Positions 52,268 through 60,385 of a stretch of 64,000 bases of DNA are shown piece by piece. The first letter of the stretch is position 1; every line of letters begins with the position of its first letter. The stretch spans positions 206,403 through 270,402 of the forward strand of contig UCEY01000021.1 in assembly GCA_900471605.1 (NCBI GenBank), given 5' to 3'. The position numbers and the translations under genes were made by a program. The notes below the pieces were generated by a model. That model was not told the DNA's origin and ran no database searches. It saw nothing but the letters and a program-made list of their open reading frames with translations. The stretch is from Hyphomicrobiales bacterium (GTDB lineage Bacteria > Pseudomonadota > Alphaproteobacteria > Rhizobiales > Rhizobiaceae).

Positions 52268-53083
52268 TCAAAGCCCGAACTGCGCTTTCATACCGCCGAA
52301 AAAGGTCGCGTCGTCGGATGCAGCCCGGCTTCCGAGAATCTGGACGGCGTCCGCGCCTGCCGCGTAGCGAAGCTGGTCGGTTCCGTCGGTGGCCGCTCCG
52401 TAGATCACCTCGGCCACAAGCTCCGGCTCGGAAGCATTCTCCATCATCGGGCCGAAGAAGTTGAACAGCGACTGTACGAGCGGCTGGTATTCGACAAGGC
52501 TTTCATCGTTGCTCATGTCGAACGAACGGCCGCCGAAGTCGGTCCTGATGCCGCCCGGTTCGACGACCTTGACCGTGATGCCCAGCGGCGCGAGTTCGTA
52601 TTGCATCGACTCCGACAGGCCTTCCACGGCGAATTTCGTGCCGTGATAGAGCGTGCCCAGCGGGAAGGCCATGCGGCCGCCGATCGACGAGATGTTGACG
52701 ATGATCCCGCTGCGGTTGGCGCGGAAGTGAGGCAGCAAGGCCTGTGTCGTCGCCAGCAGGCCGAGGACGTTGACATCGAACTGACGACGGATCTTTTCCA
52801 GAGGCGTCGCCTCGAGCGGACCATAGGCGCCATAACCCGCGTTGTTCACCAGGGCGTCGATGCGCCCGAACCTGGCGATCCCCGCATCGATTGCCGAGCG
52901 GATCGAGGATACGTCCTGAACGTCCAGACGGGTGACCAGCACGTTATCGAGCTGTGTGAGTTCGGTCTCCCGCTCGGGCGCCCGCATCGTCGCGATGACA
53001 TTCCAGCCCTTCCCATGGAAGAGCTTGGCGGTGGCGCGTCCGAGGCCGCTGGATGTGCCGGTGATGAGGATGGTCTTGGTCAT
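52268..53083 (-). CDS. SDR-family oxidoreductase near the AraC gene
   Basis: A 271-residue classical SDR. TGTSSGLG is at 8-15, NNAG at 80-83, and the catalytic Tyr146-Lys150 pair is in YHGTK. Arg34 in ATMRAPE after beta-2 suggests NADP(H). The extended family includes 17-beta-hydroxysteroid-dehydrogenase-like enzymes and KR-like reductases, so the substrate is open. AraC regulators are frequently linked to an SDR of this type. The start at 53083 has GGAGAG upstream and removes a non-conserved 19-residue extension. Confidence 0.85.
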   Translation of the reverse strand: MTKTILITGTSSGLGRATAKLFHGKGWNVIATMRAPERETELTQLDNVLVTRLDVQDVSSIRSAIDAGIARFGRIDALVNNAGYGAYGPLEATPLEKIRRQFDVNVLGLLATTQALLPHFRANRSGIIVNISSIGGRMAFPLGTLYHGTKFAVEGLSESMQYELAPLGITVKVVEPGGIRTDFGGRSFDMSNDESLVEYQPLVQSLFNFFGPMMENASEPELVAEVIYGAATDGTDQLRYAAGADAVQILGSRAASDDATFFGGMKAQFGL

Positions 53084-53170
53084 GGGTTCTCTCCTTCGTG
53101 TTGACGAACACAAAGTATGAACAGACTGCGCCATGCGCACTGGCGAGAGATGCCAATCGACTATCGGATC

Positions 53171-53196
53171 GCGCCAGGTCGCTGCGCCAGGTCGCT
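53171..53196. repeat. Tandem 13-bp direct repeat
   Basis: Two perfect adjacent copies of GCGCCAGGTCGCT in the short gap between the SDR gene and the thioesterase-like gene. It is probably a recent slippage duplication with no evident function. Confidence 0.7.
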
Positions 53197-53199
53197 ACG

Positions 53200-54162
53200 T
53201 CAGAGCGCCAACCCATCGGTTACCAACGGAGCCAGCGCCTCCGTGGCGGCCGGTGAAATCTTCACGATCGCCCGTGCGTCGAGATCGAACACGACGGCGA
53301 CCGACTGCATCGTGCCGAACACCCGGCCGCTGAACGGATCGACCATCCAGAAGATCAGCGACATGACCCGCTGGTCGGTCTTCTGCAGCCCACCCCAGAT
53401 CTCGAAACAGTCGCCGACGCGCGGGGTTTCGCCATAGAGGATGCGGAATTCCAGCACCGCGCCGCCGACCTTGCCGGGCGGTGTTTCCGCATGTTTGCTG
53501 ACGAGTTCGCGGATCGGCCCGGTGAGCTGCTTTACCCCGCCGCCGACGGCGCCGATGAATTTCTGCGGGCCGAGCCGGTTGAAGGCGTCGCAGGCCTCCC
53601 GTTCGATCAGGCTCATCGCGGTGCGCTTCAGGCCGAGCGCAACCGCCCGGTCGCGGGAGGCGCTGATCGTCACCGGTTCGTCGCTGGCGCCGCGGGCGAG
53701 GGCCTCTCTGGGCGCCGCGACCAGCGCGGCGGAAACCTTTTCGCGGAAAGCTGCCGGCCAGGGACAGGGTGTCTTGAGGTCGGCCGTCTCCACATGGGTC
53801 AGCAGCACCCGGAAGGTGGCGGCCAGCTGGCCGGAATGGCTGTTGTACAGCATCAGCACCGCAAACGCAGTCGTTTCGCCGACATCGAGGAAGCCGGCGG
53901 TCATGTGCAGCGAAGTGCCCGCATGAGCTTCGCGGTGGAAACGGATGTGGTGCTCGTTATAGGCGATCGTCGTCGCCGACGTTGGCGAGAACAGGCCGGG
54001 CAGGCCGTTGAAGCCGAAGAGAACCGCCAGGCCCTCGTTGGCACGGGCCACATAATACTGGGTGTTCCAGTGGGCGTTCTCGTCCACTTCCCACTGGCGC
54101 ACGCTGCCGCGCCAGACCTCGATCATCGGGGTTTCGATCATTTCGGCCCGTGGCTCTGTCAC
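53200..54162 (-). CDS. Acyl-ACP/CoA thioesterase-like double-hotdog protein
   Basis: A 320-residue protein that looks like two hotdog folds in tandem. The first has VDENAHWNTQYYVARANEGLAV, typical of 4-hydroxybenzoyl-CoA-thioesterase-like domains with an Asp/Asn-His active region. The second starts around GGAVLEFRILYGETPRVGD. Such proteins hydrolyse acyl thioesters. It overlaps the alcohol dehydrogenase stop by 4 bases (ATGA), so the two are co-translated. The substrate is unknown; release of an acid from a CoA intermediate of the nearby pathways is a possibility only. Confidence 0.72.
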   Translation of the reverse strand: MTEPRAEMIETPMIEVWRGSVRQWEVDENAHWNTQYYVARANEGLAVLFGFNGLPGLFSPTSATTIAYNEHHIRFHREAHAGTSLHMTAGFLDVGETTAFAVLMLYNSHSGQLAATFRVLLTHVETADLKTPCPWPAAFREKVSAALVAAPREALARGASDEPVTISASRDRAVALGLKRTAMSLIEREACDAFNRLGPQKFIGAVGGGVKQLTGPIRELVSKHAETPPGKVGGAVLEFRILYGETPRVGDCFEIWGGLQKTDQRVMSLIFWMVDPFSGRVFGTMQSVAVVFDLDARAIVKISPAATEALAPLVTDGLAL

Positions 54163-55217
54163 GCAGGCTCCTCCTTGAGAACGATACGTCCCTTGACGGC
54201 CCCCTTGGACAGCCGGCTCATCGCGTCATTGATCGATGATTTCGGCACGGCCTCGTAGGGGATGGCGTCGAGTTTTCCGCTTTTTGCGAGTTCCACCAGA
54301 TCGCGCAGTTCCTGCAGCGTGCCGGTAATGCTGCCGATCAGGCTCAGGCCCCCCTGCGCCATGCGCATGGTCGGGACCGTCAGCTGGCCGCCGAACATGC
54401 CGACCATGATGATGCGGCCGCCCCGCGCCAGCGCCGGGAAGGAAAAGGCCGCTGTCTGGCTGTTGTTGACGAAATCGATGATGGTGCGCACCGGCCGGCC
54501 CACCGCATCGACGAGGTTTTTCGTAACGTCCTCGCCGGTCGCAAGCACGGTTTTGTGGGCGCCGGCATCCGTGGCGATCTTCAGCTTCTCTTCCGAGACG
54601 TCGGCGACGACGATGTTTTGGTGCCCGAGCGCCTTGAGGATGACGATGCCGCTGAGGCCCAACCCGCCGGCGCCGACCACGACGATCGCCTCGTCGGGGC
54701 GAACCGGCATGGCTTTCCTGATCGCCGAATAGGCGGTGAGGCCCGAGCAGGCATAGGTCGCGGCAAGCGCCGGGTGGAGATCGCCGATGTCGATGAGATA
54801 GCGGCTGTCCGGCACCACGACATGGCTGCCGAAACCGCCGGGCCTTCGCATGCCGAGCGGCCGGCCCTGCATGCAGAGATTTTCCTGGCCCGCGCGGCAG
54901 GCTTCGCATTCGCCGCAACCGAGCCAGGGATAGACGAGCCTGACATCACCGATCTCGACTCCGGTGACGTCCGGGCCGATGGCGGTAACGGTGCCGAGGA
55001 TTTCATGGCCGAGGGTGAGCGGGTGTTTCATGCCGATACTGTCGATCGACACCTTTTTGTCGCCCATGTCGAAAACGCCCTTCCACAGGGTCAGGTCCGA
55101 ATGGCAGAGCCCGCAATGGGACACCGAAACCACGACTTCGCGCCCCGTTGGCTGCGGGTTCGCCTCCTCGACCTCCCGCAACACTTCCGACGCCTCGAAT
55201 ACCTTCCATGACCGCAT
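54159..55217 (-). CDS. Zinc-dependent alcohol dehydrogenase (MDR family)
   Basis: A 352-residue medium-chain dehydrogenase. The catalytic zinc region is SHCGLCHSDLTLW with GHEILGTV. The structural zinc lobe with four cysteines is GCGECEACRAGQENLC (about 99-114). The Rossmann motif VVGAGGLGLSG is near 181-191, followed by VVADVSEEKL with an acidic residue that indicates NAD. It oxidises an alcohol to an aldehyde or ketone in the cytosol. GGAGG lies upstream of the ATG at 55217. It forms a two-gene operon with the thioesterase-like gene. Confidence 0.88.
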   Translation of the reverse strand: MRSWKVFEASEVLREVEEANPQPTGREVVVSVSHCGLCHSDLTLWKGVFDMGDKKVSIDSIGMKHPLTLGHEILGTVTAIGPDVTGVEIGDVRLVYPWLGCGECEACRAGQENLCMQGRPLGMRRPGGFGSHVVVPDSRYLIDIGDLHPALAATYACSGLTAYSAIRKAMPVRPDEAIVVVGAGGLGLSGIVILKALGHQNIVVADVSEEKLKIATDAGAHKTVLATGEDVTKNLVDAVGRPVRTIIDFVNNSQTAAFSFPALARGGRIIMVGMFGGQLTVPTMRMAQGGLSLIGSITGTLQELRDLVELAKSGKLDAIPYEAVPKSSINDAMSRLSKGAVKGRIVLKEEPA

Positions 55218-55552
55218 GATGCCGCTCCTCCCAGATGCATGGAAAGACGTATCAGGTCGCCTGTTATGTGGCAATCGGGGAAATGGGAGGTTGCGCTAAA
55301 GGATGGCAACAGAGGCCACAGAGATTGATGGAAATGGCAGCTGGCCTGAGTTGATGCAACGGCTTACCCCAACCGCTGCCGTCATCCTCGGGCTCGACCC
55401 GAGGATCCATCATCCGCACAGCCAGCCTCGTCATCCTCGGGTCGAGCCCGAGGATGACGACGGAGAGGTAGGGTAACCGGGGAGAGTTGGAATGGCTCTC
55501 CATGAAGGAAGGGAGAATTACGGCAGCAGTGGGTATCTGTATCAAGCTCCCG
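55218..55552. other. Intergenic region carrying paired palindromic repeats
   Basis: About 335 bases upstream of the alcohol dehydrogenase gene. Its main content is the two GTCATCCTCGGG palindromes (annotated separately). No ORF of interest was found, and the promoter of the alcohol dehydrogenase should lie in its left third. Confidence 0.5.
55381..55458. repeat. Paired GTCATCCTCGGG palindromic repeat
   Basis: Two palindromic units. The one at 55430-55458 has 12-bp perfect arms (GTCATCCTCGGG and CCCGAGGATGAC) around TCGAG. The one at 55381-55406 has 9-bp arms around CTCGA. The units are 23 bases apart. Units of this sequence are common between genes in many alphaproteobacteria. Confidence 0.75.
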
Positions 55553-56053
55553 CTACTCCGCCTTCTCCTGCTCCTCGATCGCGGCCTCTGCTCCGGCGAT
55601 CGCCTTGTCAAGCAGCGCCAAAAAAACCTGCCGTTCCTCCACGGAGAGAAACCGCAGCAGATCCGCCTCGTGCTGCGGCGTCGAACTCTCCACCAGGGCT
55701 GCGGCATCGAGCCCGGCCCTGGTAAGCCGCAGTTCGTAGACGCGGCCGTCATCGGCAGCGCGGTCGCGTTCGACGAGTTTCTGGGCGATGAGAGGGGTGA
55801 GCGTCTGGACCAGCGTCGGCGGTTCGATGCGCAGCCGCCGGGCGAGCGCGATCTGGCTGATGCCGGGGTAACGGCGGATCAGCAGCAGCACACCACCCTG
55901 TACAGGCGTGACAGCAAGCGAGCGGACCCTGAACCAGTTCTGCCAATGGCTGCCGAACAGCGACTGCAGGCGGCGGATGCGGATGCCGACAACACCGTCG
56001 AGAAGGACGGCACGGCCATCCTCCCCCTCAGGCGTATTCGGTTCCGAACTCAT
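55553..56053 (-). CDS. MarR-family regulator of the gentisate-type operon
   Basis: A 166-residue MarR winged-helix protein. The helix-turn-helix region is GISQIALARRLRIEPPTLVQ (about 63-82) and the wing is RDRAADDGRVYELRLT. A 20-residue acidic N-terminal extension precedes the fold. The gene starts inside the stop of the FAH-family hydrolase gene (4-base overlap) and is third in the operon. Aromatic acids such as gentisate, salicylate or hydroxybenzoate are typical MarR ligands, which fits the neighbours. Confidence 0.87.
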   Translation of the reverse strand: MSSEPNTPEGEDGRAVLLDGVVGIRIRRLQSLFGSHWQNWFRVRSLAVTPVQGGVLLLIRRYPGISQIALARRLRIEPPTLVQTLTPLIAQKLVERDRAADDGRVYELRLTRAGLDAAALVESSTPQHEADLLRFLSVEERQVFLALLDKAIAGAEAAIEEQEKAE

Positions 56054-56919
56054 TTCCTGCCCCAGTTGCCATAGACCTTCACGTCCATCGAGCCGATGCC
56101 TTCGAACGTGCCGTGCATCACATCGCCGGGGGCGATCGGGGCGACGCCTTCCGGCGTGCCGGTCATGATGATGTCGCCCGGGTAGAGCGTATACGCCTTG
56201 CTGGCAAATTCGATCAGCTTCTGGACGTTGAAGATCAGCATGTTGGTGTTCGACTTCTGGCGGCTCTCGCCGCCGATCGTCAGTTCGAAATCGAGATTGT
56301 TCGGATTCGGGATCTCGTCCGCGGTCACCACATAGGGGCCGAGCACGCTGAACGTATCGAGCGACTTGCGGTAGCTGCGCTCTTCCGGGCCGCGGATGGT
56401 GATGTCGTAACAGATCGCATAACCGGCGACGTAATCCAGCGCATCCGCCTCCGAGACGCGAAACGCCTTTTTACCGATGATGACGGCAAGTTCGATCTCG
56501 TGGTCGGTGCGGCGGTCGGCCCAGTCGACGACGACGCCTTCCGAGGGGCCGATCAGCGAACTCACCGCCTTCAGGAACACGCCGGCCTCGGCGATCGGCT
56601 TGATCTTCATGCCGTGATGCAGCTGGTCGCTGTCCAGCACTTCGTCGAGATGGAGCCGGTAGTTGACCGGCGCGCCGACGATCTTGCCGGGATTGGCGAT
56701 CGGGCTCAGAAGCGCGACATCGGCCAGCGGCTTCGACGGCGCGGTCTTGGCCATCTCTTCCATCACCGGCAGCAACTCGGCGAAATGCGCCATGAACTGG
56801 TCGCCATGCGGGAAGGGGTAACGGTAGTTCGGCAGGCGGTCGAGGACGCTGGTGACGTCCTTCACCTGATCGCCGACGACCACGCCGAGACGATTATCGT
56901 CATAGCGGCAAAAACGCAT
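56050..56919 (-). CDS. Fumarylacetoacetate-hydrolase-family enzyme (fumarylpyruvate/maleylpyruvate hydrolase-like)
   Basis: A 289-residue hydrolase of the FAH superfamily. Metal-binding Glu141 and Glu143 (DHEIELAVIIG) and Asp172 (ICYDITIRG) are present, together with FLKAVSSLIGPSEG and MTGTPEGVAPIAPGD. Placed directly after a gentisate-dioxygenase-like gene, it most likely cleaves the ring-opened product (maleyl- or fumarylpyruvate) to pyruvate plus maleate or fumarate. No maleylpyruvate isomerase gene is near, so direct maleylpyruvate hydrolysis is possible. GGGAGAG precedes the ATG at 56919, and the gene lies 28 bases after the dioxygenase gene. Confidence 0.86.
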   Translation of the reverse strand: MRFCRYDDNRLGVVVGDQVKDVTSVLDRLPNYRYPFPHGDQFMAHFAELLPVMEEMAKTAPSKPLADVALLSPIANPGKIVGAPVNYRLHLDEVLDSDQLHHGMKIKPIAEAGVFLKAVSSLIGPSEGVVVDWADRRTDHEIELAVIIGKKAFRVSEADALDYVAGYAICYDITIRGPEERSYRKSLDTFSVLGPYVVTADEIPNPNNLDFELTIGGESRQKSNTNMLIFNVQKLIEFASKAYTLYPGDIIMTGTPEGVAPIAPGDVMHGTFEGIGSMDVKVYGNWGRK

Positions 56920-56947
56920 GATCTCTCTCCCTGATCCTGGTGTTCGC

Positions 56948-57997
56948 TCAGACGCGGGTGCGGTCTTCGCGGAAATAACCAAGCTTCTCCTGGGCCACGC
57001 GGTCGGAGAAGCAGAATACGACGACATCCTCGTTCGCCTTGAACGAGCGCCACGACCAGCCGGGCACGACGATCACGTCCTTCGGTCCGAAGTCGAAGGT
57101 TTTCGCGCCTATGGTGATCGAACCCGTGCCTTCGGCGATGCACATGACGATATGGTCCGTCGAACGGATCTTCGCCGTCTCCATGCCCTTCGGGAAATGG
57201 CTGAGCCAGGCGGACATGGTCGGCATCGTCCAGCCGCCGTCGACCGGATTGGCATAACGAAGCGTGGTACCGATATGGGTATCGACCGCTTCGCCGCGCG
57301 AGGCTCGATAAAGCGCCTCGCGGCTGCGTTCATAGGGATAGTTGAAGATCGGCGTCGTCCGGCCATAGGGGCTGGTGCCGCCGATCGGCAGCATGCCGGA
57401 GCCGAAACGGGCAAGCGAGTCACCCTCCGGCCGAAGGAGTTCCTGTTCGGTGTCGTTGGAATCCTCGCGGAACACGGCTTCGAAGAAAGCGATCATCGGC
57501 ACGTCGAGACCGTCCAGCCAGGCGGCCGGGTCTGTGCCGTCATTGCCGTGGTCATGCCAGGCCCAGACGGGAGTGATGACGAAATCGCCGAACGCCATGC
57601 GGGTGCGCTCGCCTCCGACAGTCGTATAGGCGCCTGAGCCTTCCAGCATGAAGCGCAGAGCAGAAGGCGTATGACGGTGGGCGGGCGCCACTTCGCCCGG
57701 CATGATGATCTGGATTCCGGCATAGAGCGTCGAGGTGGCGCGCGACTGGGCCGGGAAAGCAGGGTTTTCGAGGATCAGCACCCGGCGCTCGGCCTCTTCC
57801 GCAGTGAGCAGGCTGCCGGATTCGAGGATCAGCGGGCGGATATCGTCGTAACGCCAGCGATGCGCCTGTGCCTTGGAGGTTGGCTCCGGAGGCAGCATGC
57901 CCTTCATCACTTCCCAGAGGGGCGCCATGTTGTGAGGCCTGATCCGGGCGTAAAACTCCTCCCGTTTCGCAACGGTGGCTGCATCGATCTCGTGCAT
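56948..57997 (-). CDS. Gentisate 1,2-dioxygenase-like double-cupin protein
   Basis: A 349-residue bicupin iron dioxygenase. The N-terminal cupin carries the metal ligands in AHRHTPSALRFMLEG (His107, His109) and VWAWHDHGND (His148). WRYDDIRPLILESG is also characteristic of gentisate dioxygenases (family length about 345-370). It opens gentisate between C1 and C2 to give maleylpyruvate. Relatives act on salicylate or 1-hydroxy-2-naphthoate, so gentisate is the favoured but unproven substrate. The start at 57997 has GGAGG 8 bases upstream. It is first in an operon with the FAH-family hydrolase and MarR genes. Confidence 0.87.
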   Translation of the reverse strand: MHEIDAATVAKREEFYARIRPHNMAPLWEVMKGMLPPEPTSKAQAHRWRYDDIRPLILESGSLLTAEEAERRVLILENPAFPAQSRATSTLYAGIQIIMPGEVAPAHRHTPSALRFMLEGSGAYTTVGGERTRMAFGDFVITPVWAWHDHGNDGTDPAAWLDGLDVPMIAFFEAVFREDSNDTEQELLRPEGDSLARFGSGMLPIGGTSPYGRTTPIFNYPYERSREALYRASRGEAVDTHIGTTLRYANPVDGGWTMPTMSAWLSHFPKGMETAKIRSTDHIVMCIAEGTGSITIGAKTFDFGPKDVIVVPGWSWRSFKANEDVVVFCFSDRVAQEKLGYFREDRTRV

Positions 57998-58036
57998 GAA
58001 ATCTTCCTCCTTGGCTCCTCCAGCCATGGATCGTAA

Positions 58037-58064
58037 GGTATACTAATTATTTTGAGGGCGTCAA
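58037..58064 (-). promoter_or_regulatory. Promoter and GTATAC operator of the gentisate-type operon
   Basis: On the minus strand TTGACG (58064-58059), 16 bases of spacer, then TATACC (58042-58037), a good sigma-70-type promoter 40 bases before the ATG. The -10 overlaps the palindrome GTATAC (58038-58043), matching the putative GntR sites near 45.1 kb. Confidence 0.55.
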
Positions 58065-58242
58065 TTGTTTGGCAGGCACCGAAGGAAACTGGTTTTCCCT
58101 CTCGGAGGTCAGCAACGCAGCCACCCTGGGGTCTTCAAGGGACGAAGAGGGACAGGTGATCTTAAATCTCCTCCCTTGTGGAGCGAGGGCCAGCATGCGG
58201 GAGGGTTTTCTTGCAGAGAATGAAGGTTCCCGCCTTAATTGA

Positions 58243-59145
58243 TCACCGCCCCGCGCTACTTTTCGCCCGCGTCGGCTTAGGCGTCGCCGGCGGTGTAACG
58301 TCGTCCTCTCTCTTCGTACCCCGGCCCGGCGCGCCCAGCCGTTCGGAAAGCCGGTGGGCGGCGGCCAGCAGGGCTTCGATGGTTGGCTTCTTGCGGGGGC
58401 CGGCGAGCTGTTTGTCCGAGCCGAGTACGGTCATGGTCGCGACGATCCGGCCGCTATAGTCGAAGACGGGTGCCGCGATGGCCGCGAAACTTGAGTTGAT
58501 GCTGTTGACGGTCATCGCATGCCCCTGCTTGCGCACGGTCTCGATGATGTTCTGGATGTCCTTGGCGGTTGTGATGCGCGGCGCAAGCGAGGCCTTGTCG
58601 TCCGCCGCATCCCGCTTGGCTGCGGCGATCTCGTCCTGGCGCACCGCCATGGTCTCGCTCTCGTCGAGATAACTGAGGAAGACCTGACCGGTCGCCGAGG
58701 TCAGAAGCGGGAGCACGTAGCCGAGGCGCACGGCAAGCGACCCCTGCCGCTCGCCATCCACCTTGGAGACGATGCCCGGGCCGCGATCGCCCCAGAGGGA
58801 AAGATAGGTGGCGAAACCGGCGGTGCGCTGCAGTGCTGCGAGTTCCTCACGCGCGAATTCGACCACATCGAGCTGGCGGATAGCCGACAGGCCGAGCTGG
58901 ATCGCGAAACGGCCAAGCCCGTAATGGCCTGTGACCGGATCCTGGAAGGCCACGCCTTCCTTGACGAAACTGACGAGATAGAGATGCGCCTTGCTGGGCG
59001 GCATGCCGGCTGCGGCGGCGATATCGCGTAGCGGCAGCGGTCCGTTGGCCGCTTCCATCGCGCGGATGACCTGAAAGCCGACCTCGATCGACTGAATGCG
59101 GCGCTGGGTCCACTCCTCCGGCGCCTTGGCCTTATCTGACGGCAT
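58243..59145 (-). CDS. IclR-family regulator
   Basis: A 300-residue IclR protein. The N-terminal helix-turn-helix is LPLRDIAAAAGMPPSKAHLY (about 37-56) and the effector domain includes TSATGQVFLSYL and MTVNSINSSFAAIAAPVFD. The C-terminal tail (about 270-300) is Lys/Pro-rich and probably disordered. It lies between the transport/GldA-like block and the gentisate-type operon, with 59 bases to the upstream gldA-like gene, so it may be co-transcribed with that block. IclR proteins commonly regulate aromatic-acid catabolism (PcaR, PobR, MhpR). Confidence 0.88.
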   Translation of the reverse strand: MPSDKAKAPEEWTQRRIQSIEVGFQVIRAMEAANGPLPLRDIAAAAGMPPSKAHLYLVSFVKEGVAFQDPVTGHYGLGRFAIQLGLSAIRQLDVVEFAREELAALQRTAGFATYLSLWGDRGPGIVSKVDGERQGSLAVRLGYVLPLLTSATGQVFLSYLDESETMAVRQDEIAAAKRDAADDKASLAPRITTAKDIQNIIETVRKQGHAMTVNSINSSFAAIAAPVFDYSGRIVATMTVLGSDKQLAGPRKKPTIEALLAAAHRLSERLGAPGRGTKREDDVTPPATPKPTRAKSSAGR

Positions 59146-59204
59146 CCTAAATCCCCTGTGTTCCCAGACAATTATATTTATATTTGCAGCGGGTCGAGCC
59201 TACT

Positions 59205-60284
59205 TTAAGCGTAGTTTTCCACAGCCCGGAAGGCGGCGGCGAGGTCGTTCGCATCGAGCATCCGCTCCTGGTTGATCAGCAAGGGGCTTTTTGCGCATCG
59301 GGCGGCAAGACTGTCGATCGCCGCCTCGCCGACTTCCGGCAGACCGAGCGCAGAAAGCCGGCGCGGCATGCCGATCTCGTCATAGAAGGCAAACAGCGTC
59401 TCGAGCTCGTCTTCCGGGCGGCCCTCGGCGACGGCCTGCACCAGCGTGCCATAGGCGGCATGTTCGCCATGCAGGGAGTGTTTCCGAACCGGCTCGATCG
59501 CGCCGAGTTCGGTCGCAACGGCATGGGCGACGGAGAGACCGGTATTTTCGAAGGCGACGGCGCTGAGCCAGAGGATCGCTTCGACGACGGCTTCGAGATC
59601 CGGCGTCACCTCTCCGGTACCGGCCACCCGCATGGCGCCCGGCGCGTGTTCGAGCAACATGCGGTAGCAGATATCGCCGAGCATCACGCCTGTCTTCAGT
59701 GGCCGCGTGCCCTGCTTGGAAAGGCCCGTGCCCTTCCAGGCGCCTTCCGTCTCGAATTTCGCTGTCAGCGCATCGCCGATGCCGCCGAGCAGCAGCCGGG
59801 CAGGGGCCTTTGCGATGATCGCCGTATCGACGATCACGAAGGCGGGGTTCTCGTCCATCTGCTCGACAGCGATCATCATGTGCTGGTCGTCGTAGATGAC
59901 GATGCCGCGGGTCGACGGCGCATCCGTGGAGGCGACCGTCGGCACGCTGATGAAGGGCAGGCCGGTGCGGCGCGAGACACCCTTGGCGACATCCAGAGTG
60001 CGGCCGCCGCCGATGCCGACCACCACTTCACCGCCCTTGGCGCGCGCCAGTTCGGCCAATCGGTCCATCTCCTTGTGGGTGACGTCCGCATCGAAGGGGA
60101 TGACGGTCGGTGAAATGTCCTGCCGGCTCAGCGTTTCGAACAGATCCCTTTCGACAAGGGGAAGCACGGCCGAATCGCAGATCGCCACGACCGACCGGCC
60201 GAGGGTCGCTGACTTTTCTCCAAGCTGGCTGAGGGCTCCCGGGCCTTGGATGTAAAAGGCCGGCGCCCGGAATATACGTGTCAT
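59205..60284 (-). CDS. GldA-like iron/zinc-dependent glycerol dehydrogenase family protein
   Basis: A 359-residue group III dehydrogenase. The NAD-binding GIGGGRTLDVAKG is near 95-107. The family hallmark PTVASTDAPSTRGIVIYDD is near 119-137, and metal ligands lie in GGIGDALTAKFE (Asp), GLSVAHAVATE (His) and LHGEHAAYG (His). GldA oxidises glycerol to dihydroxyacetone, but relatives act on other vicinal diols or hydroxyketones. It follows the amidohydrolase gene by about 100 bases on the same strand, suggesting a role in processing the imported compound. Confidence 0.88.
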   Translation of the reverse strand: MTRIFRAPAFYIQGPGALSQLGEKSATLGRSVVAICDSAVLPLVERDLFETLSRQDISPTVIPFDADVTHKEMDRLAELARAKGGEVVVGIGGGRTLDVAKGVSRRTGLPFISVPTVASTDAPSTRGIVIYDDQHMMIAVEQMDENPAFVIVDTAIIAKAPARLLLGGIGDALTAKFETEGAWKGTGLSKQGTRPLKTGVMLGDICYRMLLEHAPGAMRVAGTGEVTPDLEAVVEAILWLSAVAFENTGLSVAHAVATELGAIEPVRKHSLHGEHAAYGTLVQAVAEGRPEDELETLFAFYDEIGMPRRLSALGLPEVGEAAIDSLAARCAKSPLLINQERMLDANDLAAAFRAVENYA

Positions 60285-60385
60285 GCCTCCCCCGGACCGC
60301 TACAACGCCGAATGCCGTACAACATTATCAAAGAAATGGCGGTTTGCTAAGGTCGTACGGAGAGGGAGGCTTTACGGCCTGAAAA

